Translations under genes and position numbers: made by a program
The notes under the pieces: generated by a model
The model's input: the letters and a program-made list of their open reading frames with translations, nothing else
The model's database searches: none
Told to the model about the DNA's origin: nothing
NCBI RefSeq assembly: GCF_000010725.1
Contig: NC_013857.1
Coordinates: 614,001-678,000, forward strand
Source of the DNA: Azospirillum sp. B510
Lineage (GTDB): Bacteria > Pseudomonadota > Alphaproteobacteria > Azospirillales > Azospirillaceae
DNA: 64,000 nucleotides
Direction: 5' to 3'
In this document: positions 47,703-59,243 of the stretch, in pieces
Layout of the letters: each line of letters opens with the position of its first letter
Position numbering within the stretch: the stretch's first letter is position 1

Positions 47703-48393
47703 TCCGAACGGAAGCTCCCCTCCCCTGCCCGTCCTGGACGCCGTCGGCGGCCGGCGCAGCGTCCGCGCCTTCCTGCCGACCCCGGTGGAGCGGGAGACGG
47801 TGCTGCGCATCCTGGATCTCGCCGCCCGCGCGCCGAGCGGCTCCAACATCCAGCCCTGGAAGGTGCACGCCATCGCCGGAGCGGCGCGGGACGCCCTGTC
47901 GGCGGAGTTGCTCGCCGCTCACGAGGCAGGAGAACCGGAGATCGCCGAATATCCCTATTACCCGGAAAGCTGGCGGGAACCCTATCTCGGCCGACGGCGG
48001 GCGGTCGGCTGGGCTCTCTATGGGGCGCTCGGCATCGGCAAGGGCGACCGCGACCAGATGGCGCGCCAGCATGGCCGCAACTGGCTGTTCTTCGGCGCGC
48101 CGGTCGGGCTGTTCTTCGCCATCGACCGCGACATGGGCAAGGGCGGCTGGCTCGACCTCGGCATGTTCATGCAAAATGTCATGCTCGTCGCCCGCGGCTT
48201 CGGGCTGGAGACCTGCCCGCAGGCGGCCTTCTGCTATCGCCACGCCATCACCGCCCGCCATTTGGGGCTGCCCGACACCGAAATCATCGCCAGCGGCATG
48301 GCGCTGGGCTTCGCCGACTGGTCGGCCCCGGAAAACAGCTTCCCGACTGAACGCGAAGCGGCCTCCTCCTTCACCCGTTTCACCGGCTTCTGA
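47692..48393 (+). CDS. Nitroreductase family protein
   Basis: 233 residues. FMN-dependent NAD(P)H oxidoreductase for nitro-compounds or quinones. FMN-binding GGRRSVRAFLPTPVE, ARAPSGSNIQPWKV and the C-terminal EIIASGMALGFADW are visible. The start at 47692 has GGAGG upstream and lies inside the osmC-like gene. Confidence 0.92.
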   Translation: MAIDPNGSSPPLPVLDAVGGRRSVRAFLPTPVERETVLRILDLAARAPSGSNIQPWKVHAIAGAARDALSAELLAAHEAGEPEIAEYPYYPESWREPYLGRRRAVGWALYGALGIGKGDRDQMARQHGRNWLFFGAPVGLFFAIDRDMGKGGWLDLGMFMQNVMLVARGFGLETCPQAAFCYRHAITARHLGLPDTEIIASGMALGFADWSAPENSFPTEREAASSFTRFTGF

Positions 48394-48426
48394 TAGCGGG
48401 TTCGGAAAGGGTCGGAACCCGCTATC
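48392..48426. terminator. Stem-loop between convergent nitroreductase and response-regulator genes
   Basis: 11-bp perfect stem (48392-48402 with 48416-48426) and a 13-nt loop. There is no T-run on either strand. It includes the last two bases of the nitroreductase stop. Confidence 0.5.
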
Positions 48427-48459
48427 GCCCGCGACCGCGGGCGCGGCGCATGATTCCCG

Positions 48460-48861
48460 TCATTGCAGCCTGACGAACCCGTTCGGCGCGGTCGCGGCCG
48501 GCGCGCAGGGCGACAGCAACGCGGAGACGAAGGCGGCGGTCTGGACCAGAACCCGCGGCGAGAAGGGCTTGGCGATATAGCCAAGGCCAAGCCCACCGGC
48601 CTGGGCCTTGTTGGGCGGGTTCCCGGTGGCGAAAACGCAGGGAATGCCCATCATCTTCAATTCCCGCGCGACATCGAGCCCGCTGGACCCGTTGGCCAGC
48701 TTGATGTCGACGAAGGCCATGTCCGGCTTCTCCCGTCCGGCCAGGGCGACGGCGGTGGACAGATCGTCGGCGATCCCCGTCACCTCGTGACCAGCGGACT
48801 GGAGCGTCAGGGACACACCCTCCGCGATCAGATATTCATCCTCTATAATCAATATCTTCAT
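48460..48861 (-). CDS. Single-domain response regulator
   Basis: 133 residues, one receiver domain only. Acidic pocket E7/D8, phospho-acceptor D52 (FVDIKL), T79 (FATG) and K98 (IAKPF), so it should be phosphorylated. Of the FixJ/CheY-like type that acts by protein binding or phosphotransfer. The C-terminal tail past about 120 carries no output domain. It lies 36 bases after the CHASE3 kinase on the same strand, its likely partner. The ATG at 48861 has only a weak AAGAAG site. Confidence 0.92.
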   Translation of the reverse strand: MKILIIEDEYLIAEGVSLTLQSAGHEVTGIADDLSTAVALAGREKPDMAFVDIKLANGSSGLDVARELKMMGIPCVFATGNPPNKAQAGGLGLGYIAKPFSPRVLVQTAAFVSALLSPCAPAATAPNGFVRLQ

Positions 48862-48897
48862 TGCTTCTTTATAACTTTTCCAAGATCTCCGGAAGCA

Positions 48898-50232
48898 TCA
48901 CGCCTGGGTTGGCGTCCGCGACTTCATGGGGAAAGTTAAAAGGAAGCGTGTCCCCGGAGTCAAATGCTCGATCTCCAACCGACCCCGGATCTGCCGTGTC
49001 AGATTGCGGACAGTGTTCAGGCCAAAGCCGCCGCCGCTGCTCGCGACCTCCTCGGGCAGACCGATTCCGTCATCCGCGACATCGATATGGACCTCGTCGC
49101 CATCCACTCCCAGATCCACCCTGACGGTGCCCGGCCGACCGCCGGGAAAGGCATGCTTGTAACTGTTGGCCAGCAACTCGTTGACGATCAGCGCCACCGG
49201 AACGGCGGTATCCACCGGTGCGGGCAGCGGCAGGGGGACCGTGACGGTCATCGCCGGCTCGCCGGAGCCCATGGCCGGAACGGCGTTCTCGGCGATGCTG
49301 CGGATCAGGTCCGACAGTTCGACCATGTCATGCACCGCCCCTTCGCCATAGAGGTGGCGGTGGACCTCGGCGATCGCCAGCACGCGGCCGCTGCTGTCCA
49401 GCAGCTCCTGCCGCACGTCATGGCTGCGATGCTTCAGCGCCTGGGTCCGGAGCAGGTTGGCGACGATCTGAAGCGAGTTCTTGACCCGGTGGTTGACCTC
49501 CTCGAGCAGCCCCCTGTTCTCCCGCAAGGCGGCCGCCAGCGCCTGCCCCTCCGCCCGCTCGGCCTGATAGTCGCGCTCCAGCCGGCGGACGGTCGAATAG
49601 CCGAGCCAACCGGTGCCCACCACGAAGACCAGCCCGTAGGCGACCATCAGCAGTTCCAGCAGGGTGGCATGGTGGCTGCGCCGGTCGAGCAGCCTGTCCT
49701 CCTCCGCCCGCATGGTGGCGGTCAGCCGCCGGGTCTCCGCCGTCGCGGCGGCGCCCATCCCGCTGGCGACGGCACCTGCCCGAACCATCGCCAGCGCCCG
49801 CTCCAGCCCCGCCTCGTCCGCCTGCCGCAGGACCTCGGCCATTCCGTTCAGCCGGTCGGCGGTCAGCGACCGCAGGGACTTCACCGTGTCCTGTTGCACC
49901 GGGTTGTCGGCGGTCAGCGCTCCGATGCGGTCGAGCAGCATCCGGCTGCGCTCCGTCTCCTCCTGGTAAAAAGTCAGATGACGGCGGTCGAGCGACAGCA
50001 GATATCCGCGCTGGCTCGATTCCGCCTCGGACAGGGCGGATTGCAGTTCCTGGACGGTGGAGATGACCGTGTGGGTGTGGTCAACCCACTCGATGGCGCG
50101 GCGATACTCGACAAAGACCGCGACGAGAACCAGAAAGCCGACGAACAGCCCGCCGAACAGCAGCGCCGATAGCCTGACCGCCCGTGCGCGCGCGGCACGG
50201 CGGGCAAGACTGGCATAGGTGGTGTTGGGCAT
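48898..50232 (-). CDS. CHASE3-HisKA_2 sensor histidine kinase
   Basis: 444 residues. First membrane helix about 21-42, periplasmic CHASE3-type domain about 43-190 (SALSEAESSQRGYLLSLDRR), second helix about 191-212, then a HisKA_2 dimerisation domain with phospho-acceptor H248 in EEVNHRVKNSLQIVANLL and an HATPase (DDGIGLPEEV, FGLNTVRNL). HisKA_2/HWE kinases of this type often feed the alphaproteobacterial general stress response, but no PhyR/NepR/EcfG gene is in the window. GGGAACGG lies before the ATG. Confidence 0.93.
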   Translation of the reverse strand: MPNTTYASLARRAARARAVRLSALLFGGLFVGFLVLVAVFVEYRRAIEWVDHTHTVISTVQELQSALSEAESSQRGYLLSLDRRHLTFYQEETERSRMLLDRIGALTADNPVQQDTVKSLRSLTADRLNGMAEVLRQADEAGLERALAMVRAGAVASGMGAAATAETRRLTATMRAEEDRLLDRRSHHATLLELLMVAYGLVFVVGTGWLGYSTVRRLERDYQAERAEGQALAAALRENRGLLEEVNHRVKNSLQIVANLLRTQALKHRSHDVRQELLDSSGRVLAIAEVHRHLYGEGAVHDMVELSDLIRSIAENAVPAMGSGEPAMTVTVPLPLPAPVDTAVPVALIVNELLANSYKHAFPGGRPGTVRVDLGVDGDEVHIDVADDGIGLPEEVASSGGGFGLNTVRNLTRQIRGRLEIEHLTPGTRFLLTFPMKSRTPTQA

Positions 50233-50409
50233 GGACCGTTCCCGCTTCGGGCCGTCGATCTTGAGCGATCGTCAGGCCGGCGACCCGCACAGTTTGGAGT
50301 GTCCCCTACCGCCAGCATTGACGTGGGTCAAGAAAAGCCGAGAGGCTAAACGATCATCGTCGTTATCCCGATTTGCGGAAGCCGGCGGTCGGAACCGCGG
50401 CCGGCCGGA

Positions 50410-53097
50410 TCATGATGAAGCCGGCGGGCCGGCCGGAAGGGGCAGCGCCGAGACGAGGGTCTCGTGCAGGCGGCTGGGCTGGATCGGCTTGTGGAGCAGC
50501 GCGCATTGGGCGCTCGCCGCCTCGCGCAGGCGGTCCGCGGAGGTGTCGCCGGTCAGCAGCACGCCGGGAACGTCCCGCGACAGCCGGCGGCGGACCATGT
50601 CCATCACCATCAGCCCCGTGGTGCCCTCCGGCAGACGATAGTCGGCGAGGATCAGATCGGGCGCCTCGCCGGCCCCGATCAGGCTGTCCAGGCACGCGCC
50701 GGCCTCCACCCCGCTGCCCGCCTCCACCACGCGATAGCCCCACTCCTCCAGCATCAGCACCAGCGCCATGCGGATGACGGCGTCATCCTCCACCAGCATG
50801 ACCAGCCGGCCGGCGGCGGATCGGTCAGGGTGGCCGGCGGTGCCCACCTCGTCCCCGCCACCCTCAGCCAGAGCCTCGGTCAGCGGCAGGCAGACGGTGA
50901 AGCGGCTGCCCCGGCCAAGCGAGGAGGTAACGTCGATCCTGCCGCCAAGCATGGCGACCAGCCGGCGCGCGATGCTGAGCCCCAGCCCCAGCCCCTCGCG
51001 CCGGTCGCGGGCGGCGTTGCCGACCTGGAAGAAGTCCTGGAAGATGCGGTCGATATGCTGGTCGGCGATGCCGATGCCGGTGTCCCAGACCTCGATCCGC
51101 AACCGGTCGCCGCGGCGGCGCACGCCGAGCAGGATCCGTCCGCCCGGCGCATAGCGCAGCGCATTGGCCAACAAGTTGCGCAGCACCCGCTCCAGCAGGC
51201 CCGGATCGGTCAGCGTCGCCAGCGGCGGCGCCACCAGACGCAGGCTCTGCCCGTTCGCCGCCGCCAGCGGGGCGAATTCCCCATGCAGACGGGCCAGCAA
51301 GGCGCCGACATCGACCGGCTCCGGATGGGGGGCGACCAGTCCCGCCTCCAGTTTGGAGATGTCGAGCATCCCGTCCAGCATGCCCCCCAGCCCGCCGAGC
51401 GAGGATTGGATCTGCTCCGCCATCCGCCGGGTACCGGCGGGAAGGCTTTCCTTCAGCAACAGGTCGGACAGCAGCAGCAGCGCCTGCACCGGCTGGCGCA
51501 GATCGTGGCTCGCCGCCGCCAGGAATCGTTCACGCGCGTCCAGCGCGACATTCAGGTCACGCTCCAGCGCCTTCACCGCGGTGATGTCGGCGACGCTGGA
51601 CACCACCGCCTCCACCCGGCCGGCCGGATCGGCGACGGGGCGGCTCGACACCCGCAGCCAGCGAATGGGGGAAGGGGCCGGGGCGGTCGCCTCCTCCCCC
51701 TCGACCACGCCGATGATGCGTTCGACCACCGGCTTGCCACTGCGCGCCGCCTCGGCCGCCGGGGGCAGCCCATGCAGCCGGTTGCCATTGGCATCGATGA
51801 AACGGCGGCCGGCGGTGGTCGGAACCACGGTGGCCGGGGCGGTGGCCGGCGCCAGATGACCGTCCGCCCCGCCCTCCCCGTCGAAGGCGGCGGCGGTCGG
51901 GTCGAGCAACGCGCGGGCCGGGCCGCCCAGCAGCCGCTCCGCCATGGCGTTCGCCAGCAGGCTGCGGCCGTCGGCGGCGGTCATCGCCAGCGCGTCGTGC
52001 AGCGACTGGACCAACACCCGGTGCCGCCGCTCGCTGAGGTTCAGCGCCGCTTCCGCCGTCCGCCGCGCTGTGACGTCGCGGAAGGCGACGACGGCGCCCT
52101 GGATGCGGTCCTCGATCGGGGTAAGGCGTCCACCCGCCCCCAACATGGGCGAGATGGTGACCTCCACCAGCAACGTTCCGCCATCCTCGCGGCGCAGCGT
52201 CTCGCAGGCGACGCTGCGCGACCGTCCATCGGTCAGCGACAGGGCCAGCGCGCGGGCCGCCCCACCCGCCGCGGATCCGGCGCCCTGGCCCCTGGCGTCC
52301 TCGCGGTCATCCTCGCCGCCGGCCAAGCCCGCTTCACCCCGCGGAGCCGGTCCGGCCAGCAGATCGGACGGCGGACGGCCGATCAGGTCGAGGTCGAGAT
52401 GGCCGGTCATCGCCGTCGCCGCGGCGTTGACGAAGCGGATGCGCCCATCGGCGTCCACCCCCAGGATGCCGTCGCCGACCGACTGGAGGATATGGTGATA
52501 GTCGGCGCGGGCACGTTCGGCGGCGTCGCGGGCCTGCTGCACCGCCCGCAACCAGGCATTGCGCTCGGTCAGGTCGGTGATGGTCAACAGCACGTCGCCG
52601 CGGTCGGTGTCGTCCAGCGTCACCCGCCGGGCATCGGTCAGCCCGTCGATGATCGCGCCCTGCGGACCGAGATAGCGGAACTCCTGCCGGACCCACGCGC
52701 CACTGTCCCGCAGCCGGCTGAGCGCGGTGAACAGCCGGCCATGGTCGATGCTGTCGACCAGCAGGGTCAGCGGCCGCCCCTTCAGACGGAGCATCGGCAG
52801 GCCGAACTGCCGCTCGGCGGCGGAATTGGCCTCGCCGACGATGCCGGCGGCGTTCACCGCCAGACAGGCCAGCGGCACCGACTGGAACAGCTGGAGATAT
52901 TGCAGGCGCGAGGCCTCGAGCGCCTGCTGGGCGCCGCGCAGCTCCTCGTTCTGGATCTCCAGCTCGGCCTGATGGACATACAGCTCGTGCAGCAGTTCCT
53001 TCATCGAGGTGGCGGTGATGTCGGCAGCCTCGAAATTGCCGCCATCAAGGGCGGTTTCGGCGCGGCGCCGCAGGCGGCCGGAGGAATCCTCCGTCAT
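50410..53097 (-). CDS. PAS-containing hybrid sensor histidine kinase
   Basis: 895 residues. Short coiled-coil N-terminus (EELRGAQQALEASRLQ), then three PAS-type domains (about 65-180, 200-345 and 355-515), a HisKA domain (AASHDLRQPVQALLLL), an HATPase (NALRYAPGG, DTGIGI, GLGLGLSIARRL) and a C-terminal receiver with D in LILADYRLPEG and K in LHKPIQP. No membrane helices, so it is soluble. The start overlaps the CheBR stop (ATGA). This is typical of a cytosolic sensor kinase with an attached receiver. Confidence 0.94.
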   Translation of the reverse strand: MTEDSSGRLRRRAETALDGGNFEAADITATSMKELLHELYVHQAELEIQNEELRGAQQALEASRLQYLQLFQSVPLACLAVNAAGIVGEANSAAERQFGLPMLRLKGRPLTLLVDSIDHGRLFTALSRLRDSGAWVRQEFRYLGPQGAIIDGLTDARRVTLDDTDRGDVLLTITDLTERNAWLRAVQQARDAAERARADYHHILQSVGDGILGVDADGRIRFVNAAATAMTGHLDLDLIGRPPSDLLAGPAPRGEAGLAGGEDDREDARGQGAGSAAGGAARALALSLTDGRSRSVACETLRREDGGTLLVEVTISPMLGAGGRLTPIEDRIQGAVVAFRDVTARRTAEAALNLSERRHRVLVQSLHDALAMTAADGRSLLANAMAERLLGGPARALLDPTAAAFDGEGGADGHLAPATAPATVVPTTAGRRFIDANGNRLHGLPPAAEAARSGKPVVERIIGVVEGEEATAPAPSPIRWLRVSSRPVADPAGRVEAVVSSVADITAVKALERDLNVALDARERFLAAASHDLRQPVQALLLLSDLLLKESLPAGTRRMAEQIQSSLGGLGGMLDGMLDISKLEAGLVAPHPEPVDVGALLARLHGEFAPLAAANGQSLRLVAPPLATLTDPGLLERVLRNLLANALRYAPGGRILLGVRRRGDRLRIEVWDTGIGIADQHIDRIFQDFFQVGNAARDRREGLGLGLSIARRLVAMLGGRIDVTSSLGRGSRFTVCLPLTEALAEGGGDEVGTAGHPDRSAAGRLVMLVEDDAVIRMALVLMLEEWGYRVVEAGSGVEAGACLDSLIGAGEAPDLILADYRLPEGTTGLMVMDMVRRRLSRDVPGVLLTGDTSADRLREAASAQCALLHKPIQPSRLHETLVSALPLPAGPPASS

Positions 53098-56000
53098 TGC
53101 GCTTCCTCATGACCCTTGCCGTCGCGTGCGGCGCCCGCCTCATTGTCCCGTGACAGCTGCAACTCCATCAGTTTGCGGTTGGTGATGTTGATATGGCTGA
53201 CGACGATGCCGCCGTCATGATCGTCCAAACGGGTGGCGTGCATCAGGAACCAGCGCCGCTCATCCGGCGAATGGCAGGGATATTCGATGGTGAAGTCATC
53301 GGCCTCGCGGTCCAGGATGCGGCGCAGACCGTCATGCGCCGCGCCGGCGATGCCATCGGTCGCCGCAGCCTCCGGGGACAGGCAGACCTCCAGATAATTG
53401 GTGCCGACCCCGCAGCGTTCGACCGCCGGCCCGCCATTGCGTTCGGCGAAGCTCCGCCAGGCGGCATTCACCATGACGATCCGGCCCTGCCGGTCGGTGA
53501 CGGCGATATGCTCCGGCAGACTGTCCAGCACCTTCTGCAAGCGCTCCTGCGCCTTCCTGGTGGCGGTGACGTCGACGAAGGTCACCACCACGCCGCCGAT
53601 CTGGCTCTTGTCGGTCAGATAGGGCAGGATTCGGGTCAGCACCCAGCGTCCGTCATGCACGCGGACATGGCGCTCCACCGGCTCCTGATCGTCGAACACC
53701 TTGCGAATGTCGGCGAGGAAGTCGGGATGGTCGATTTTGGTCGACAGATGCGCGATCGAGCGGCCGATGTCGCGCGGGATGATGTTGATGAATCCGGCCG
53801 CCGCCGGCGTGAAGCGGCGGATCACGAAATCGCCGTCCAGGAACACCGTGCCGATCTCGGTGGAGCGCAGAAGATTGTCGAGGTCGTTGGTGATCTCGGT
53901 CAGTTCCTCCACCTTCGCCTGATATTCGGCATTGACGGAGTAAAGTTCCTCATTGACCGATTGCAGTTCCTCGTTGGTGCTCTGAAGTTCTTCATTGGAA
54001 GCCAGCAGCTCCTCGTTGGTGGCCTGCAATTCCTCGTTGGCGGTTTCCAGCTCCTCGATGGTCGCCTGTAGATTCTCGCCACGCGACAGCAGCTCCTGCT
54101 CCAGCCCGCGAATGCGCTCGGCGGCGTCGGCATTCAGGTCGAAGTCGGAATCCGGCATCGACAGCGGCGGCATGTTGGCGCGGTCCAGCACGACCAGGGC
54201 GAAACGGCGTCCGGTCTTGCGCGCGACATAGGGCTGGACGCGCAGGCTGATCGCCACCACCCCCTCCCGGTCCTTCACCGGGATGTTGGACAGCGCGAAC
54301 TCCTCGCCGGAGCGGAAGGCGCGGCTGAGGGCGGTGCCCGTCACCATGGCGACCGACGACGGCAGCAGCTTCAGCACATTCAGCGTCGCCTCGCCCGCCG
54401 GCACCTTCAGCAGGGAGGAGGCGTCGCCGAACACATGCATGATGGTCATCTGGTCATTGACCAGCAGGCAGGGCGGCACATAGGCCTTCATCAGCGCCGC
54501 CATCGCCTCGTCGATGGCCGCTCCCTCCTCCATCGCCTGGGACGACCCGTCCTCGCCATGGCGGGCCAGCGGGGCCGCGACCGTCGGCACCAGCAGCCGC
54601 GACAGCCGGAACGACCCGGCGCGCAGGCTCTGGAAGACCTTGTTGCGGCTGTCGACGGTGTGGAAGTCCGATTGGAGGTCGCCCAGCGTCTCGCTGGTGC
54701 CGAGGAACAGGAAGCCGCTCTGGCGCAGCGCGTACTGGAACAGGCTCAGAACCTTCCGCTGCAACGGCTGATCCATGTAGATCAGCAGGTTGCGGCAGCT
54801 CAGCAGGTCGATCTTGGTGAAGGGCGGATCGCGCATGATGTTGTGGGCGGCGAACACCACCATGCGGCGGATGTCGCGCGACACCACATAGCCATCCCCC
54901 CGTGTGGTGAAGAAACGGGACAGCCGCTCCGGCGACACATCCTCGACGATGGCGCCCCCATATTCGCCGAGACTTGCCAGTTCTATACTGTCCTGATCGA
55001 TGTCGGTGGCGAAGATCTTGACATCGACGCTGCGGCCCAGCCGCTCCTGCGCCTCGGCGAACAGGATGGCGAGGGAATAGGCCTCCTCGCCGCTGGCGCA
55101 GCCGCAGACCCAGACGCGGATCATGTCGGTTGGGCTGCGGTTGGCGAGCAGGCCGGGGATCACGCGGTCGGCCAGGACACGGAACGCCGCCTCGTCGCGG
55201 AAGAAGCGGGTCACCCCGATCAGCATCTCCTTGTACAGGGTGACCGTCTCGGCGCTGTTCCGCCGCAGCAGGGCGGCATAATCCTCCATCGAGTCCAGCC
55301 CGGCCCCCTGCATGCGCCGTTCGATCCGTCGCAACAGGGTCGCCAGCTTGTAATGCGAGAAATCGACGCCGGTGACGGAACGGATGACCGCGATGATCTG
55401 GGCCAGCGGGTCGTCGCCATCCTCGCGCCGCTGCCGGCCCGCCTGACCGGAGTTCCGCATCGGGGGGCTGCGGGCCAGTGCCTTGCGCGCATGCTCGATC
55501 AGGCGGGCCGGCAGTTCCTCCGGCGGCAGGGTGGCGTCGATCTGCCCGGTGGCGAGCGCGCTGCGCGGCATGCCGTCGAACTGCGCCGTCTCCGGCTTCT
55601 GCACCGCGGTGAAACCGCCGGCGGACTTGATCGCCATCAGGCCGCGCGTGCCGTCGGAGCCGGTGCCCGACAGGATCAGGCCGATGGCGAAGGGGCCCTG
55701 GTCACGGGCCAGCGCGGTCAGGAAAATGTCGATCGGCAGGCTCATGCCGCCGCCGACATCCTTGGCGGTCAGCCGCAGCCGGCCATCCTCGATGCTCAGA
55801 TGCTTGCCCGGCGGCAGCAGATAGACGGTGTTGCGCTGGACCGGCACGCCGTCGGTCGCCTGCACCACCTCCATGGCCGTGTGCTTGGCCAGCAGGTCGA
55901 CCATCAGGCTCTTGTGCACCGGTGACAGATGCTGGACGACGACATAGGCGAGGTCGCCGTCGCCGGGCACCGCGTCGAAGAAGCGCTGCAACGCCTCCAG

Positions 56001-56156
56001 CCCGCCGGCCGAGGCGCCGATGCCGACGATGCAACAGACCTTTTCCGGCGGCACGCCGTCATTCGCCAGCGCGGGGATGACGCCGGCATCCGGGGATGCG
56101 GCGTCAAGAGGAGCGGGCGGCGTGGTCGGCGTATCCGTTGGCACGGTGATAAACAT
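53094..56156 (-). CDS. CheB-CheR fusion with PAS domains
   Basis: 1020 residues. N-terminal CheB methylesterase about 40-230 (GIGASAGG, QHLSP, GTGSDGTRG) without its usual receiver, CheR methyltransferase about 255-510 (VWVCGCASGEEAYSL, ATDID, CRNLLIYMD), then a coiled coil of repeated EELQ-x-TNEEL units (about 705-775), then two PAS/PAC domains to the C-terminus. Such fusions occur beside sensor kinases and probably adjust receptor or kinase activity, but the target is unknown. GGAAGG lies before the ATG at 56156. Translation is coupled to the hybrid kinase. Confidence 0.94.
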   Translation of the reverse strand: MFITVPTDTPTTPPAPLDAASPDAGVIPALANDGVPPEKVCCIVGIGASAGGLEALQRFFDAVPGDGDLAYVVVQHLSPVHKSLMVDLLAKHTAMEVVQATDGVPVQRNTVYLLPPGKHLSIEDGRLRLTAKDVGGGMSLPIDIFLTALARDQGPFAIGLILSGTGSDGTRGLMAIKSAGGFTAVQKPETAQFDGMPRSALATGQIDATLPPEELPARLIEHARKALARSPPMRNSGQAGRQRREDGDDPLAQIIAVIRSVTGVDFSHYKLATLLRRIERRMQGAGLDSMEDYAALLRRNSAETVTLYKEMLIGVTRFFRDEAAFRVLADRVIPGLLANRSPTDMIRVWVCGCASGEEAYSLAILFAEAQERLGRSVDVKIFATDIDQDSIELASLGEYGGAIVEDVSPERLSRFFTTRGDGYVVSRDIRRMVVFAAHNIMRDPPFTKIDLLSCRNLLIYMDQPLQRKVLSLFQYALRQSGFLFLGTSETLGDLQSDFHTVDSRNKVFQSLRAGSFRLSRLLVPTVAAPLARHGEDGSSQAMEEGAAIDEAMAALMKAYVPPCLLVNDQMTIMHVFGDASSLLKVPAGEATLNVLKLLPSSVAMVTGTALSRAFRSGEEFALSNIPVKDREGVVAISLRVQPYVARKTGRRFALVVLDRANMPPLSMPDSDFDLNADAAERIRGLEQELLSRGENLQATIEELETANEELQATNEELLASNEELQSTNEELQSVNEELYSVNAEYQAKVEELTEITNDLDNLLRSTEIGTVFLDGDFVIRRFTPAAAGFINIIPRDIGRSIAHLSTKIDHPDFLADIRKVFDDQEPVERHVRVHDGRWVLTRILPYLTDKSQIGGVVVTFVDVTATRKAQERLQKVLDSLPEHIAVTDRQGRIVMVNAAWRSFAERNGGPAVERCGVGTNYLEVCLSPEAAATDGIAGAAHDGLRRILDREADDFTIEYPCHSPDERRWFLMHATRLDDHDGGIVVSHINITNRKLMELQLSRDNEAGAARDGKGHEEAQ

Positions 56157-56203
56157 GTCCTTCCAATATCGGCCTGCCCGTTTCCGGCACAAGCGATACC
56201 CTG

Positions 56204-56233
56204 CCTATATCCAACGCAGTTGATTTGGTCAAC
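56204..56233 (-). promoter_or_regulatory. Sigma-70-like promoter of cheBR with overlapping dyad
   Basis: Minus strand: TTGACC (56232-56227), 17 bases, then TATAGG (56209-56204), about 48 bases before the cheBR start. GTTGA-TTTGG-TCAAC (56219-56233), a perfect 5-bp dyad, covers the -35 box and could be a regulator site. Confidence 0.55.
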
Positions 56234-56302
56234 TTGGCGGTTGCCCGACATCAACCTTATCTGTCGTCACTTTAATTGGATCACCTCTCCCACCCCATCG
56301 AT

Positions 56303-56332
56303 TTGACTTTGGTTTTATGACGAATGTATCCT
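56303..56332 (+). promoter_or_regulatory. Candidate promoter of nadE
   Basis: TTGACT (56303-56308), 18 bases, TATCCT (56327-56332). It would give a leader of about 160 bases before the nadE start. Confidence 0.35.
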
Positions 56333-56498
56333 AACTAAAGTATCTCCACCGGACAGCGGAGGTCGCCTGTCCGAAAGGCGTTAAAGCCGGAGGCCACCGG
56401 AACGGGAAACCTGACCCGCGCGAAATTCCTGCTATGTTGGCATCATGGACGCCACAATCCGGAGCGTCTTTCGGCATGCAAGGCAGCGGAAACGGGTC

Positions 56499-58544
<2,046 letters not shown>

Positions 58545-58555
58545 CGGGAGACAAC

Positions 58556-58594
58556 GAAAAGGGCCGGCGCCCTTCCCAGGCGCCAGCCCTTTTC
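58556..58594. terminator. Bidirectional terminator between nadE and flaF
   Basis: 16-position stem with one mismatch (58556-58571 with 58579-58594) and a 7-nt loop. The A4 and T4 arms of the stem give T-runs on both strands. It lies between convergent genes. Confidence 0.75.
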
Positions 58595-58613
58595 CATTTC
58601 GCTATGCCACTGT

Positions 58614-59135
58614 TCAGATGGAGATGCGCAGGGATTCGCGGTTGACCGGTGCCGCGTCCGGGGTCGTCATCGGACGCGGCGGCACGGGCGGGCGCATCCC
58701 GGCGGGCGGCTGGCCCTGTGCCGGGGCGGCGGCCTGCGGCGTGCCCGGATGCGGCTGGGTCGCCTGCTGGGCGGCGATGAACTCGCCCTGGGCGGTCAGG
58801 CCGCTGGCGACGTTGCGGTTGATGTTGACCAGCGTGTCGATCTTGCCGAAATCCAGGTCGACCAGACGGTTGGTCGTCTCGCGATCGACCAGCAACGACA
58901 GGGCGGCGATGTTGGTGCGAACCTCCGGCGGATGACCGCAATCCTCTTCGGTGATCGCCGCCTGGAAGATGGTCCACAGGCGCTGATTCAGCTGAAGGGC
59001 TTCGCGGAACGCCTTTTCGTCCTTGGCATGGCTGGCGGCGATGATGCGGCGCGCCGCTTCCGCCAGGGCCCAGGCCTCGACGTCACGCGGATTGTCCGAG
59101 GTCGGCTTGTTGGCGTAAGTGGGAGTCGGCTTCAT
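58614..59135 (-). CDS. flaF: Flagellar biosynthesis regulator FlaF-like protein
   Basis: 173 residues. The first 120 match FlaF: NPRDVEAWALAEAARRI, ALQLNQRLWTIFQAAI, PPEVRTNIAALSLLVDRET and LVNINRNVASGL. FlaF is needed for flagellin secretion or assembly in alphaproteobacteria. The C-terminal 50 residues are a Pro/Ala/Gln-rich tail not usual in FlaF. No fla, flb or fli gene is adjacent. GAGGG lies before the ATG at 59135. Confidence 0.8.
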   Translation of the reverse strand: MKPTPTYANKPTSDNPRDVEAWALAEAARRIIAASHAKDEKAFREALQLNQRLWTIFQAAITEEDCGHPPEVRTNIAALSLLVDRETTNRLVDLDFGKIDTLVNINRNVASGLTAQGEFIAAQQATQPHPGTPQAAAPAQGQPPAGMRPPVPPRPMTTPDAAPVNRESLRISI

Positions 59136-59243
59136 TCCAAACCCTCGGGGGAAACCCATCCGGTGGGGCGGACCTGCCCCTTTGCGTAGGTAAGGAAGTG
59201 TGGGTTATCCGGCCGGCTTTGTCAACGAAACGGGGGTATTCCC

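Larger units (their letters stand above)
56157..56498. other. Intergenic region between cheBR and nadE
   Basis: 342 bases, AT-rich by the window's standard between 56235 and 56345. It contains the divergent promoter candidates listed next and a 7-bp stem-loop (56350-56356 with 56367-56373). No gene was seen. Confidence 0.6.

Noticed and set aside
59197..59225. A TTGACA box upstream of flaF as its promoter
   Set aside because: The matching -10 position (CACACT) is too poor to support.
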